NCBI GenBank assembly: GCA_910575255.1
Contig: CAJTEM010000013.1
Span: 62,001-126,000 of the forward strand
Length of the DNA: 64,000 nt
Reading direction: 5' to 3'
DNA from: Lachnospiraceae bacterium
GTDB taxonomy: Bacteria > Bacillota > Clostridia > Lachnospirales > Lachnospiraceae
Notes under the pieces: model-generated
The model's database searches: none
What the model saw: the letters and a program-made list of their open reading frames with translations, nothing else
What the model was told of the DNA's origin: nothing
Translations under genes and position numbers: made by a program
Shown here: positions 7,174-15,863 of the stretch, one piece after another
How the letters are laid out: each line of letters starts with the position of its first letter
Numbering within the stretch: position 1 is the first letter of the stretch

Positions 7174-8162
7174 TCTGTTCGTGGTTACCGTAATAGTCAC
7201 AAATCTTTTAAGCCAGGACATCCATTTGAAAGATTAGATGACAGTGAGTATTTGAGAGTAATTGGAGCGGCAGGCATTTCGAAAGAGGATAAAAGGCTTC
7301 ATCCGACTGCCGCCGGAATGCTTATGTTTGGAAATGAGTATGATATTGTGAGATATTTCCCAGAGTATTTCTTGGATTATAGGGAAAATCCGGATACGGT
7401 TATCAGATGGACAGACAGGCTTCAGTCTTCATCGGGTGAATGGTCCGGGAATTTATTTGATTTTTATTTCCGTGTATACAATAAAATCATTAAAGATATT
7501 AAGGTGCCATTTAAAATAGAGGGCGGTTTTCGGATTGATGATACATCTGTCCACAGAGCATTGAGAGAAGCGTTAGCGAATTGTATTATCAATACAGACT
7601 TTTATGGTAAATTCGGTGTTACTATAATCAAAGAGGATGATAAGCTTACACTGGAAAATCCTGGATATATCAGACTTGGAAAGGAGCAGATGCGAAGAGG
7701 AGGGAAATCTGATCCAAGGAATAAGAGCCTGATGAAAATGTTTAATTTAATAGATATCGGCGAACACGCCGGAAGTGGAGTACCTAATATTTTTAACGTA
7801 TGGGAGGATGAGGGATGGGAAGAACCTGTAATAGAGGAAAGCTTTGATCCGGACAGAACGTCATTGACATTAAGATTTGTTAAAAAACAAGCGATAAAAA
7901 CAAGCGATAAAAAACAAGCGATAAAAAACAAGCGATAAAAAACAAGCGATAAAAAACAAGCGATAAAAAACAAGCGAATAAAACTGACAAAAATATGGAA
8001 AAAATCAGATTGTATCTGCAAGAACACGAAACAGCAAAAACAAGAGATATTGCAGAATTGCTTGGATTGAGTGTGGCTAGAGCCAGAGTTGTACTTTCTG
8101 ATATGAATGATGTGGAAGCGTTGGGAACCAATAGAAACAGAAAATATAGACTAAAAATGTAA
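7174..8162 (+). pseudogene. C-terminal part of a COG2865-type ATP-binding regulator, fused to HsdM
   Basis: After the HsdM break the same frame continues into a COG2865-like protein without its N-terminal AlbA_2 domain. The GHKL-like ATP-binding domain is clear (LHPTAAGMLMFG, ALREALANCIIN, ENPGYI, DIGEHAGSGVPNIF). Translation then enters a 14-bp tandem repeat and stops at TAA 7936. The missing C-terminal winged-helix domain (55 codons, ATG 7995 to TAA 8162, with TRDIAELLGLSVARARVV) is present downstream in another frame. Both a large deletion and the repeat have altered the gene. It may be an HsdM-regulator hybrid or simply debris. Confidence 0.75.
7888..7976 (+). repeat. 14-bp tandem repeat inside the regulator gene
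   Basis: Seven copies of CAAGCGATAAAAAA start at 7888, 7901, 7915, 7929, 7943, 7957 and 7971; the first interval is 13 bases and the rest 14. Since 14 is not divisible by 3, each gained or lost unit shifts the frame of the downstream winged-helix domain, and every unit carries a TAA in one frame. Confidence 0.9.
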
Positions 8163-8234
8163 TGGAAGTTGTTGGTATAATATCAATTTTTATATAATCA
8201 TTCAAATGATTTCCGCATTACATGAAGAAATAGA

Positions 8235-8263
8235 ATGACGAATGAAGCATTATGGGGTATAAT
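8235..8263 (+). promoter_or_regulatory. Sigma-A type promoter of the Wadjet remnant
   Basis: ATGACG (8235-8240), 17-base spacer, TATAAT (8258-8263), 80 bases upstream of the jetA-like start. Confidence 0.5.
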
Positions 8264-8343
8264 AGATTGACAAAAGCGAGATCCAGCAGGCGGTTTCTGT
8301 TTTTGGAGCAGCTGCCGGCGAACAGGTAAGAGGAAACGGTATT

Positions 8344-9759
8344 ATGCCATTTTTTGAAAACGTCAATGATAAATTTTTTAACCCCTTCTGCTGCAGGAAC
8401 CGGGAAGTCTATTTTGAGTGCATCAGTCTTCTGATTGAGAAATCAAAGGAAATTCCGGTCCTTTATGAAACGGATGCGAGGAGCTGTCTGATTCTGTATC
8501 TGCAGAACTGCCGGTATTCCATCGAGACGGAGAATATCGGGGAGGAGGTGAGCAGCGGGCGCTCGCCGCAGGAGAATGCTTCCTCCATTCTCCGCTATTT
8601 CCGGATGTGCGGGTGGATTACGCCCCAGGAAATCGGGCGGAGCGGCGATAATATCGCTTCCGTGTCCGCCTACTGCCGGCGCCTGATTGATGCGGTACAC
8701 AAAATTTTTGATACGGATGTCAACAGCGCGATCACAAATCATATTTTTTCGATTTATGAGATCTTGAAAGCGGCCCTTGCCAGGGACAGTGCCCGTGCTA
8801 TTCGTCCATATTCCAATATTTTGGTGCCGCTGATTGAAAATGAATGTGACTTAAAAAATGAGCTCCTGGTTTTAAAGGACAGCATCCGCGAGATTATGCG
8901 GACAGTGATAAAAATAGACAGTGCCAACAGTTTTGGACAGTTTTTAATTAAGGATGAGTTGCTGAACCGGTTTTTCAGCGACTATTTTTTTATCAAAAAA
9001 AGCGGCCTGATCCCATCCTACATTGCGGGTATTGACCGGATGCTGATAAAGCTGAGAAATTCAGAACTGTATGGCCAGATGATTAAAGAATACAGGAAAA
9101 TAAAAAATGCGGATGAAGCGCAGGCCAGGGAGCGGATCGACCGGCAGTTTGACGAGTTGGACAGCTTTATTAATCTGGAATATGACCAGGAGATCGGCTA
9201 TATTGACCGGAAAATCAACACTTATTATAATCTGTATTCCACCCGCATGCTGATGGTACTGAGCAATGGGACAAACCTGGAAAGTGAACTGAACCATCTG
9301 CTTTTGCTGTTAAAAGATATGGATGAGGAAGACCGGGAACTGGCGCTTGGGGAAATTGGGCAGGCCCACCGTCTGCAGTCTGTCGGTTACATTGGCCGGA
9401 AATCCATAGAGCGGCGTCAGCGGCCAAATCCCAACATGGAACATGCAGGCCTGTCTGCCGGAAACCTCTCGGAGGAGGAAAAACGGCGGCTGACGGAGGA
9501 ACTGCTGACGGAAATTCCGGACCGGTACAGCATGGACAATGTAAAAGAATATTTTGACCAGATGACGTTTGATAAGGGCAGGCTGTCGGTGGAGGAGTGC
9601 GGAGTGCATACGAGAGACGATGCGATGATGATTGCCGCCAGCATGATTTATTCCGGCACGGCTGGATTTCCCTATGAGGTGGAGTTTGAAAGCGGAATGG
9701 TGGAGACAGAGGCGGCCGCCATTAGCAGAATACAGATAAAGAGGAAACAGCATGAGTGA
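8344..9759 (+). CDS. jetA: Wadjet defence protein JetA (DUF5716-like kleisin)
   Basis: A 471-residue, mostly helical and charged protein beginning MPFFENVNDKFFNPFCCRNR. I recognise it as the JetA family of Wadjet, the MukF-like kleisin subunit of an SMC complex that recognises and cuts circular plasmid DNA. It shows no enzyme motif, as expected. AAGAGGAAACGG precedes ATG 8344. The end overlaps the next gene by 8 bases, typical of jetA-jetB coupling. The gene itself looks intact, but the rest of the operon is not, so it probably has no working complex to join. The family call rests on pattern and neighbours rather than a search. Confidence 0.75.
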   Translation: MPFFENVNDKFFNPFCCRNREVYFECISLLIEKSKEIPVLYETDARSCLILYLQNCRYSIETENIGEEVSSGRSPQENASSILRYFRMCGWITPQEIGRSGDNIASVSAYCRRLIDAVHKIFDTDVNSAITNHIFSIYEILKAALARDSARAIRPYSNILVPLIENECDLKNELLVLKDSIREIMRTVIKIDSANSFGQFLIKDELLNRFFSDYFFIKKSGLIPSYIAGIDRMLIKLRNSELYGQMIKEYRKIKNADEAQARERIDRQFDELDSFINLEYDQEIGYIDRKINTYYNLYSTRMLMVLSNGTNLESELNHLLLLLKDMDEEDRELALGEIGQAHRLQSVGYIGRKSIERRQRPNPNMEHAGLSAGNLSEEEKRRLTEELLTEIPDRYSMDNVKEYFDQMTFDKGRLSVEECGVHTRDDAMMIAASMIYSGTAGFPYEVEFESGMVETEAAAISRIQIKRKQHE

Positions 9760-10255
9760 TATCAGTTTGCAGCTTACAATCAAAGAAGAAAGCAGTCATT
9801 TATTTAAGCGGTGCATCCGGAAGCTTCTGGATGCTACCTTTATTTTGCGAGATCGGGATGAAAAGTTGTTTTCATTTATATCCTGGGAATCAAACCGGCA
9901 GGATATTTCCGAATATCTGCGGATGATCGGGTTTGATATTCTGGTGGATGAAAAGACCGGTGTGGGGATGCTGATTGCCAGCGAAGAGGACTCGGAGACT
10001 GTGGGATTAAAGCGTGCCAATGTGGTCACCTTTACAACGCTTCAGTACCATTTGCTGCTGGTACTTTGGAAAGTATATTTGATGCTGGATTTCATGAAGA
10101 AACAGAAAATGCAGGTGATTTTCTGTTCGCCGGACAAGACAGAATCCATCGGAAATGAGTGTGAGGTCATTCTTCCGGTTCTGCGTGTGCGGGCGGACAG
10201 TATGCTGTTTGGAATTGTACAGTTCCATAAGGAGAAGGCAAATGAATCAGTATGA
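9752..10255 (+). pseudogene. jetB-jetC fusion left by an internal deletion
   Basis: The 167-codon frame starts like JetB (DUF4194, MukE-like): MSDISLQLTIKEESSHLFKR to about residue 110 (LQYHLLLVLWKVYL). It then switches to a segment resembling the extreme C-terminus of an SMC ATPase: MLDFMKKQKMQVIFCSPDKT, with the post-D-loop strand seen in MukB/JetC proteins, to ANESV and the stop. A natural jetC (roughly a thousand codons) should lie between jetB and jetD and is absent. The simplest reading is a deletion joining 5' jetB to 3' jetC in frame. Its end overlaps the jetD start, as jetC normally would. Confidence 0.65.
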
Positions 10256-11479
10256 GGAAAAACTGCTGGTTTTGCTGGCAGAAAAATACAGGAAAAGTAA
10301 AAAGGACAACAAAACCGGCATGATTTCCAGGCGGACCCAGGCAAAGCCATCGGAGCTTTATAAAAATTATAATCGAAATGATGCGGATTTGGAACAGATC
10401 GAGGCGGTCAACCAGGCGGCAGAAGAATGCAGGAAAAAAGGCTTTCTTACCTATGAGATGAATGGATTCAGCAGTGAAATTATGAAAATCTATCTGGTGG
10501 ATGAGAAAATCAGTGAGGTGGAGCAGTATCTGGCAGAGCATTATCAGTACGAACCCAAATATGTGAAACGGCAATATGTGGAACGGATGATTGAAACCTA
10601 CGGTGGGAAATCGCCGGTGGCCGGCGGAGGTGTGAGAAACTTAAACGGATACTGGATCGGAACGGGGTGCCCAAAGATTATCTTCAGACGGAGGAGATCT
10701 TAAAAGCGCTGGTATTTATTGAGAACAATGAGCGGGATTTGTATCTGCGGGAGGCCTCCATGTTGATTTATGGAAGTTCCAAATATCTGGAGGAGCATAC
10801 TTTGGAAAGCGTGTGCCGTCTTTTACGTGCACATTGGAACCGGCCGTGGGGAGAAGAGGAATTTTTCGATGAGATTTTGGAGGAGTACCATATTACCAGA
10901 GAAAAGCAGAAAATATGCCTGAAAGGGGACATCACGATCCAAATCGCCGGGAAGGTGCTGGAAGTCGGCGCGCTGGAAGATGGGATCGAATTTTTTGCTG
11001 ACGGGCTTGAAAAGCTGGAATCTGTCAGAGTGTGCACAGCTGATTTTGTGACGGTGGAAAACCGGACCGCTTACTTCCGATGTGGAAGAGCGTGTGCTTC
11101 GTTCTTTTATCTGGGCGGCTATGCGACCCGGTTTCAGAGGGATTTTTTGAAAAAGGTTTACCAGGACAATCCCAAGGTCCGGTATCTGCATTTTGGTGAT
11201 ATTGACGCGGGGGGATTCTATATTCATGAGCATTTGTGCCGGGTGACGGAGATTCCGTTTGAGCTGGATCGAATGTCGGTGAAGGAACTTGAGGATGAAC
11301 GGTTCTCTGGCTGTTTACAGGAGTTGACGGAAAATGACAAAAAGAGGCTTGGGGCGCTTCTTGACAGGGAAGAGTACCGGGAGACGGCCCAGTATATGCT
11401 GGAGAAGGATGTGAAGCTGGAGCAGGAGATTGTGAGTTTGGGTGGGGAAAGTACGTTTATGCCTTTTGGTGTGAGGTAG
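10242..11479 (+). pseudogene. jetD: Wadjet nuclease subunit JetD, frameshifted
   Basis: ATG 10242 behind AAGGAGAAGGC opens the N-terminal DUF3322-type part (MNQYEEKLLVLLAEKYRKSK). Near 10630 the frame is lost: the expected continuation CEKLKRILDRNGVPKDYL is encoded in another frame, which then runs to 11479 with the Toprim-like region (YLHFGDIDAGGFYIHEH), the metal-binding catalytic part of the topoisomerase-VI-like nuclease. One base is missing or extra in a GGCGGAGG stretch. If real, the shift destroys the DNA-cleaving subunit. Together with the jetB/jetC collapse it makes the system non-functional. Confidence 0.75.
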
Positions 11480-11708
11480 GTGTGTTTGCATAGTAAGATG
11501 ATAATCCATAGAGGAAGTCATCAGACTGGTGGATGCGTAACGGAAATCAGGACAACGGATAAAGGACTGAGGCGGATTCAGGCCATGTATTGTGGCCGGG
11601 TTTTATTTGGACGAGCTTGAAATAAGGGTGATCATGGATAGTTCCTGACATTATGATTGTCATGAGAACGATAAAGGGATATAATAATCGGTAGAATGAG
11701 TTCTGTTA

Positions 11709-12440
11709 TTGGAGGTTTGCGGGGAAGAATTTTATCAGGAGAATTTGCATCGGTTAGGTAATCTTACTCTCGCGGCCAGGCCTGATAACAGCAGAATGAG
11801 CAATTTGAAATGGGAGTATAAAAATGAGGTTTTAAAAGGCACGGCTCATTTAACTCTTAATATGGAACTTCTTTCTGTTGAAAAGTGGAATCTGAACAAA
11901 ATTGATGAGCGAACAAAGGGATTGATAGAAAGAATATGCCAGATCTATCCATATCCGGATGTGAATATAGTCAGGAGTGACGACGAGAATACGATAGAGG
12001 AAACAACGGCGTTAGACTTATGTGCTCAAATAGCGATCAAGGAGCAGGATCTCATATGTATAAAAAGGAGACGGGTGTTCAGAACTGCGGACAATAAAAA
12101 GGGGTACCTTATTCTCTCATCGAAAATGTATCCCCAGGGAGATAAAGAGAAGTTTTGGTTTGGATACAGGAAAAACAGGTTCAGTGATATAGAGCATTGC
12201 AGTGAGCAATCTATAGTACTTGGCTGCCGCAATGATACGGTAACGGTGATAAAGTTCCCAAGATCATTTATTGAAAGCTACTTGAATCGGATGAATACTT
12301 CTATTGATGATAATGGCAATATAAGGCATTACCATATTGTTTTGTTTAAGAATCCGGAAGGGAAAATGACCATGCTTCTGTCTAAGCCTGATCTGGCGGA
12401 AATCGATGTTTCTGAATATATTGTTGGAGAGATAAGCTGA
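11709..12440 (+). pseudogene. DUF1524 (GmrSD-like) remnant with unknown C-terminal region
   Basis: The frame opens from TTG 11709 with EEFYQENLHRLGNLTLA, the H-LGNLTL signature of the DUF1524 HNH-type nuclease domain that ends DUF262/GmrSD type IV restriction proteins. All upstream domains are missing and no start fits the family, so this is a truncated gene. About 150 residues follow the domain (LSSKMYPQGDKEKFWFGYRK and others), which I do not recognise and which may be a fused accessory domain. It sits between the Wadjet debris and the CRISPR operon. The 229 bases before it hold nothing I can identify. Confidence 0.6.
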
Positions 12441-12473
12441 TTTTTTATATGGTTTGAAAACTGATTTCTTGTG

Positions 12474-12516
12474 AGCAAGACCATGAGACGGGAACGTTTG
12501 GAAGGTCTTGCTTTTT
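12474..12516 (+). terminator. Terminator before the cas operon
   Basis: AGCAAGACC pairs with GGTCTTGCT (9 pairs, 21-base loop) followed by TTTT. It isolates the cas operon from the remnant upstream. Confidence 0.7.
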
Positions 12517-12576
12517 GTGTCTCCAATATACGGGGAAGAGATGAGGACCAGATTCCATGAAAAGTATAAAAAACAG

Positions 12577-12606
12577 ATGACAAATGATGACATAGAATGT
12601 TATAAT
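12577..12606 (+). promoter_or_regulatory. Sigma-A type promoter of the cas operon
   Basis: ATGACA (12577-12582), 18-base spacer, TATAAT (12601-12606), 57 bases ahead of cas3. Confidence 0.55.
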
Positions 12607-12662
12607 TATATTCAAAATACGGCTAAATTATAAGAAAATTAACCGTTAATGGAGAAAGTTAT

Positions 12663-15107
12663 ATGGAAATAAAGCGCACCGAGGACGATCCTTACATTGC
12701 ACACTGCAAGGATGATTTGCAAGAGATCCAATCCGTCTCTGCACATAATCAGGAAACCGCACAGCTGGCTCAGTCCTATTGCACGGTGGAAGCGTTGACT
12801 GCCATCAGCTATCTGGCAGCCGTGCTTCACGACTGCGGTAAATACAGCGACCGTTTCCAGGAATATATCCGCCAGGGGGAGGCCTCTCTTTTCCGGAGGG
12901 GCGAAGTCAATCATTCGACGGCAGGCGGGATACTCATGGAAGAGCTGGCGCCGAAGACCAGCCTTTCAGAGATCATTCAAATCGTGATTTATTCGCACCA
13001 TGGGCTCCAGGATGCGGTTGATTTGGGGACAGGCAGTTGGTTGATTGAGAGACGTCAGAGCAAGGAGTATCAGGAACATGAAAAGATTGAAATAGACCCC
13101 GTAAGACAGCGGTTTTATCAGTACACGGATAAGGAACTGCTGAATGCAGTGTGCAGCAAGGCCCGTGAATCCATGAAAACAGTGATGGGGCAAATAAAAA
13201 AATTCATGGAGCAGACTCCGGCGGGGGTTTACGGGAGCAGGGACTTTTATATGGGGATGCATGAGCGGCTGCTGCTGTCTCTTCTGATCGATGCGGACCG
13301 CAGCAATACGCGGGAGTTTATGAACGGCGCGCCGAAGAGAGAACCGCAGACAGAGGAAGCCACAGCTCAGCTCTGGCAGCAGTGCATTGTTCATTTTGAA
13401 GACTACATATCAAGATTTCCGGTTAAAACAAAAATTGATGAGTTTCGGAGAGAAATATCGGACGCATGCCTTGGCGCCGCATCTGAAAAGACACGGCTTT
13501 ATCGTTTGACATTGCCTACCGGTTCGGGAAAGACCCTGAGCGGTCTGCGTTTTGCCCTTCATCATGCAAAAAAATTTGGTAAGCAGCGAATCATCTATGT
13601 GGCTCCCTTTACAAGCATTTTGGAGCAAAATTCGGAAACGATCCGTCAGGCCGTCGGACAGGCGGAGCTTGTTCTGGAACATCACTGCAATGTGATTTCT
13701 GACACAGAAGAGGCACAGGAGCGATATGGGCGGTTGACAGAAAACTGGATGAGTCCGGTGATCGCCACGACGGCGGTGCAGTTTTTGAATACGCTATTTT
13801 CAGCAAAAACAGGGAGCGTCCGCCGTATGCACAGTTTATGCGGCAGCATGATTCTGTTTGATGAGATACAGGCGCTTCCTGTCCGCACCATCAGCCTGTT
13901 TAATTTAGCCGTAAATTATCTCACGACCTTCTGTGATACAACGGTTGTTTTATGTTCCGCCACCCAGCCGGTCTTTGACAAACTTCCGAAGAATCGACTG
14001 CTTCCCCCTAAGGAGCTGGTGGAAGATTATGTCCGCTATGATGAAGCATTCCGGCGGGTTACGCTGATTGACCGGACAGAGATAAAACCGGGCGGCCTGA
14101 CCGTGGAGGAACTGGGGGATTTTGTCCTGGAGCAGTTTGCTGTGGAAAAGCAGATCCTGGTAATTGTAAATACCAAGACATGCGCCAGGAATCTTTATCT
14201 CTATTTGAAAAAGCATTCTGACCGGGCGGGAGAGCTGTTTCATTTGAGTACAAATATGTGTGCACTGAATCGCAGGGAAGTCCTGGACAGACTTAAAGAG
14301 TGTCTGGAGACAGAGGATCACCCAAAGCCGGTGATATGCGTCAGCACTCAGTTAATCGAGGCGGGGGTGGATTTATCGTTTCGATGTGTGATCCGTTCTC
14401 TTGCCGGACTGGACAATCTGATACAGGCTGCGGGGCGGTGCAACCGCCATGGAGCATGGGCCAACGGAAATGTCTATCTTGTAAAAATGTCAGATGAGGC
14501 AGAACGCGTTTCCCGCCTTACAGAGATTAAAACCGCACAAACTGCCATGGAGGAAATTTTGCGCTGCTATAAGGAGGCTCCGGAAACAGTTGGCAGGGAT
14601 TTGCTGTCGGCAAAAGCAAAAGAGCAGTACTATCTCAGATATCTGAGGGATCAGACGAGGCAGACGGAGTTTTGCGTCAATGTACACGGTGCGGATACGA
14701 CTCTGGTGGACTTGCTTTCAGAGAATGAGACAGCAAAGCGCCAGTACAGGCGCCATATGGGGAAACCTTTGAAAAGCATGATGAAGCAGTCCTTTAGAAC
14801 CGCCGGCGATCAGTTTGAGGTCATTTCCGAAGAAGGGAAGAGGAATGTGGTGGTGGAGTATGACGAGGAGATTGTTTCTATGTTGGAGGAACTTCAGAAT
14901 CCCTATATTCTTTACAGACGGCAAAAGGAGATTCTGCGCAGGCTGCAGCTGGCGTCAGTTGGAATCTCGGAACAGATGAAAAATGAACTGGGCAGGGCCA
15001 TTACGCCTGTGTGCGGAGGGCTTGTCAATGTTTTGAGCATGAGCTATTACAGCAAGCAGACCGGAGTCAGCACAGAGCCGGTTGGCATGAAGCTGCTAAG
15101 TATGTAA
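12663..15107 (+). CDS. cas3: CRISPR helicase-nuclease Cas3 (type I-C)
   Basis: An 814-residue protein with an N-terminal HD nuclease (HDCGK near residue 56, IVIYSHHGLQD near 105) fused to a superfamily 2 helicase: Walker A LPTGSGKT near 284, the DEIQ box in ILFDEIQALP, SATQPVFD, and the motif VI region QAAGRCNRHG. Recruited by Cascade after target recognition, it unwinds and degrades the non-target strand. All catalytic motifs seem intact. TGGAGAAAG precedes ATG 12663. It leads the standard I-C operon. Confidence 0.95.
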   Translation: MEIKRTEDDPYIAHCKDDLQEIQSVSAHNQETAQLAQSYCTVEALTAISYLAAVLHDCGKYSDRFQEYIRQGEASLFRRGEVNHSTAGGILMEELAPKTSLSEIIQIVIYSHHGLQDAVDLGTGSWLIERRQSKEYQEHEKIEIDPVRQRFYQYTDKELLNAVCSKARESMKTVMGQIKKFMEQTPAGVYGSRDFYMGMHERLLLSLLIDADRSNTREFMNGAPKREPQTEEATAQLWQQCIVHFEDYISRFPVKTKIDEFRREISDACLGAASEKTRLYRLTLPTGSGKTLSGLRFALHHAKKFGKQRIIYVAPFTSILEQNSETIRQAVGQAELVLEHHCNVISDTEEAQERYGRLTENWMSPVIATTAVQFLNTLFSAKTGSVRRMHSLCGSMILFDEIQALPVRTISLFNLAVNYLTTFCDTTVVLCSATQPVFDKLPKNRLLPPKELVEDYVRYDEAFRRVTLIDRTEIKPGGLTVEELGDFVLEQFAVEKQILVIVNTKTCARNLYLYLKKHSDRAGELFHLSTNMCALNRREVLDRLKECLETEDHPKPVICVSTQLIEAGVDLSFRCVIRSLAGLDNLIQAAGRCNRHGAWANGNVYLVKMSDEAERVSRLTEIKTAQTAMEEILRCYKEAPETVGRDLLSAKAKEQYYLRYLRDQTRQTEFCVNVHGADTTLVDLLSENETAKRQYRRHMGKPLKSMMKQSFRTAGDQFEVISEEGKRNVVVEYDEEIVSMLEELQNPYILYRRQKEILRRLQLASVGISEQMKNELGRAITPVCGGLVNVLSMSYYSKQTGVSTEPVGMKLLSM

Positions 15108-15128
15108 TATGCGGGGAGGTGAATCAAT

Positions 15129-15863
15129 TTGAAGTATCGAAATACGGTTGAGTTTCAGGTGAGCGGGGATTATGCGTTGTTTTCGGATCCTGTCACCAGG
15201 GTGGGAGGTGAAAAATGTACTTACCATATTCCCACCTATGAGGCGCTGAAGGGAATCTTGCAGAGCGTTTACTGGAAACCCACGTTTGTATGGATCATTG
15301 ATGCCGTGCGTGTCATGAATCCGATTCGGACAGAGACCAAGGGAATCCGGCCGATTTGCTATAACGGAGGAAATGAGCTGGCTTACTACACGTATCTGAG
15401 AAATGTCTGTTATCAGGTGCGTGCTCATTTTGAATGGAATGAAAACCGGCCGGAGTTGGAAGCGGACAGGAATGAACATAAGCATCATAATATTGCCAGA
15501 CGGATGATTGCCCGCGGAGGAAGGCGGGATGTGTTTCTCGGGACCAGGGAATGTCAGGGATATGTGGAGCCGTGTGTGTTCGGGGAAGGAGAAAGTGCTT
15601 ATGACGATCTGGACGGAGAAATTGCTTACGGCTTTCTGTATCATGGAATTACCTATGCAGATGAAGCGGTTTTGCCGGAGGATAAAGGGAAACTGACCGT
15701 GCGTTTTTGGCATCCCAGGATGACAAGAGGAGGAGAGGTTAAATTTCTACGTCCGGAACAGTGCGTGGAAAAACGGCACATTAAAGAAATGGAAATGAAG
15801 ATATTCTGCCAGGAAAACTTTTGCGGCGCGGAAGAATTTAGTGACGAGGAGGCGGGGCTGTGA
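15129..15863 (+). CDS. cas5c: Cas5c, crRNA-processing Cascade subunit
   Basis: A 244-residue RAMP protein beginning at TTG 15129, behind GGGGAGGTG. The opening KYRNTVEFQVSGDYALFSDP and VGGEKCTYHIPTYEALKG are typical of Cas5d/Cas5c. In type I-C there is no Cas6, and this subunit cuts the repeat RNA and caps the 5' handle. It overlaps cas8c by 4 bases (GTGA). Confidence 0.92.
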   Translation: MKYRNTVEFQVSGDYALFSDPVTRVGGEKCTYHIPTYEALKGILQSVYWKPTFVWIIDAVRVMNPIRTETKGIRPICYNGGNELAYYTYLRNVCYQVRAHFEWNENRPELEADRNEHKHHNIARRMIARGGRRDVFLGTRECQGYVEPCVFGEGESAYDDLDGEIAYGFLYHGITYADEAVLPEDKGKLTVRFWHPRMTRGGEVKFLRPEQCVEKRHIKEMEMKIFCQENFCGAEEFSDEEAGL

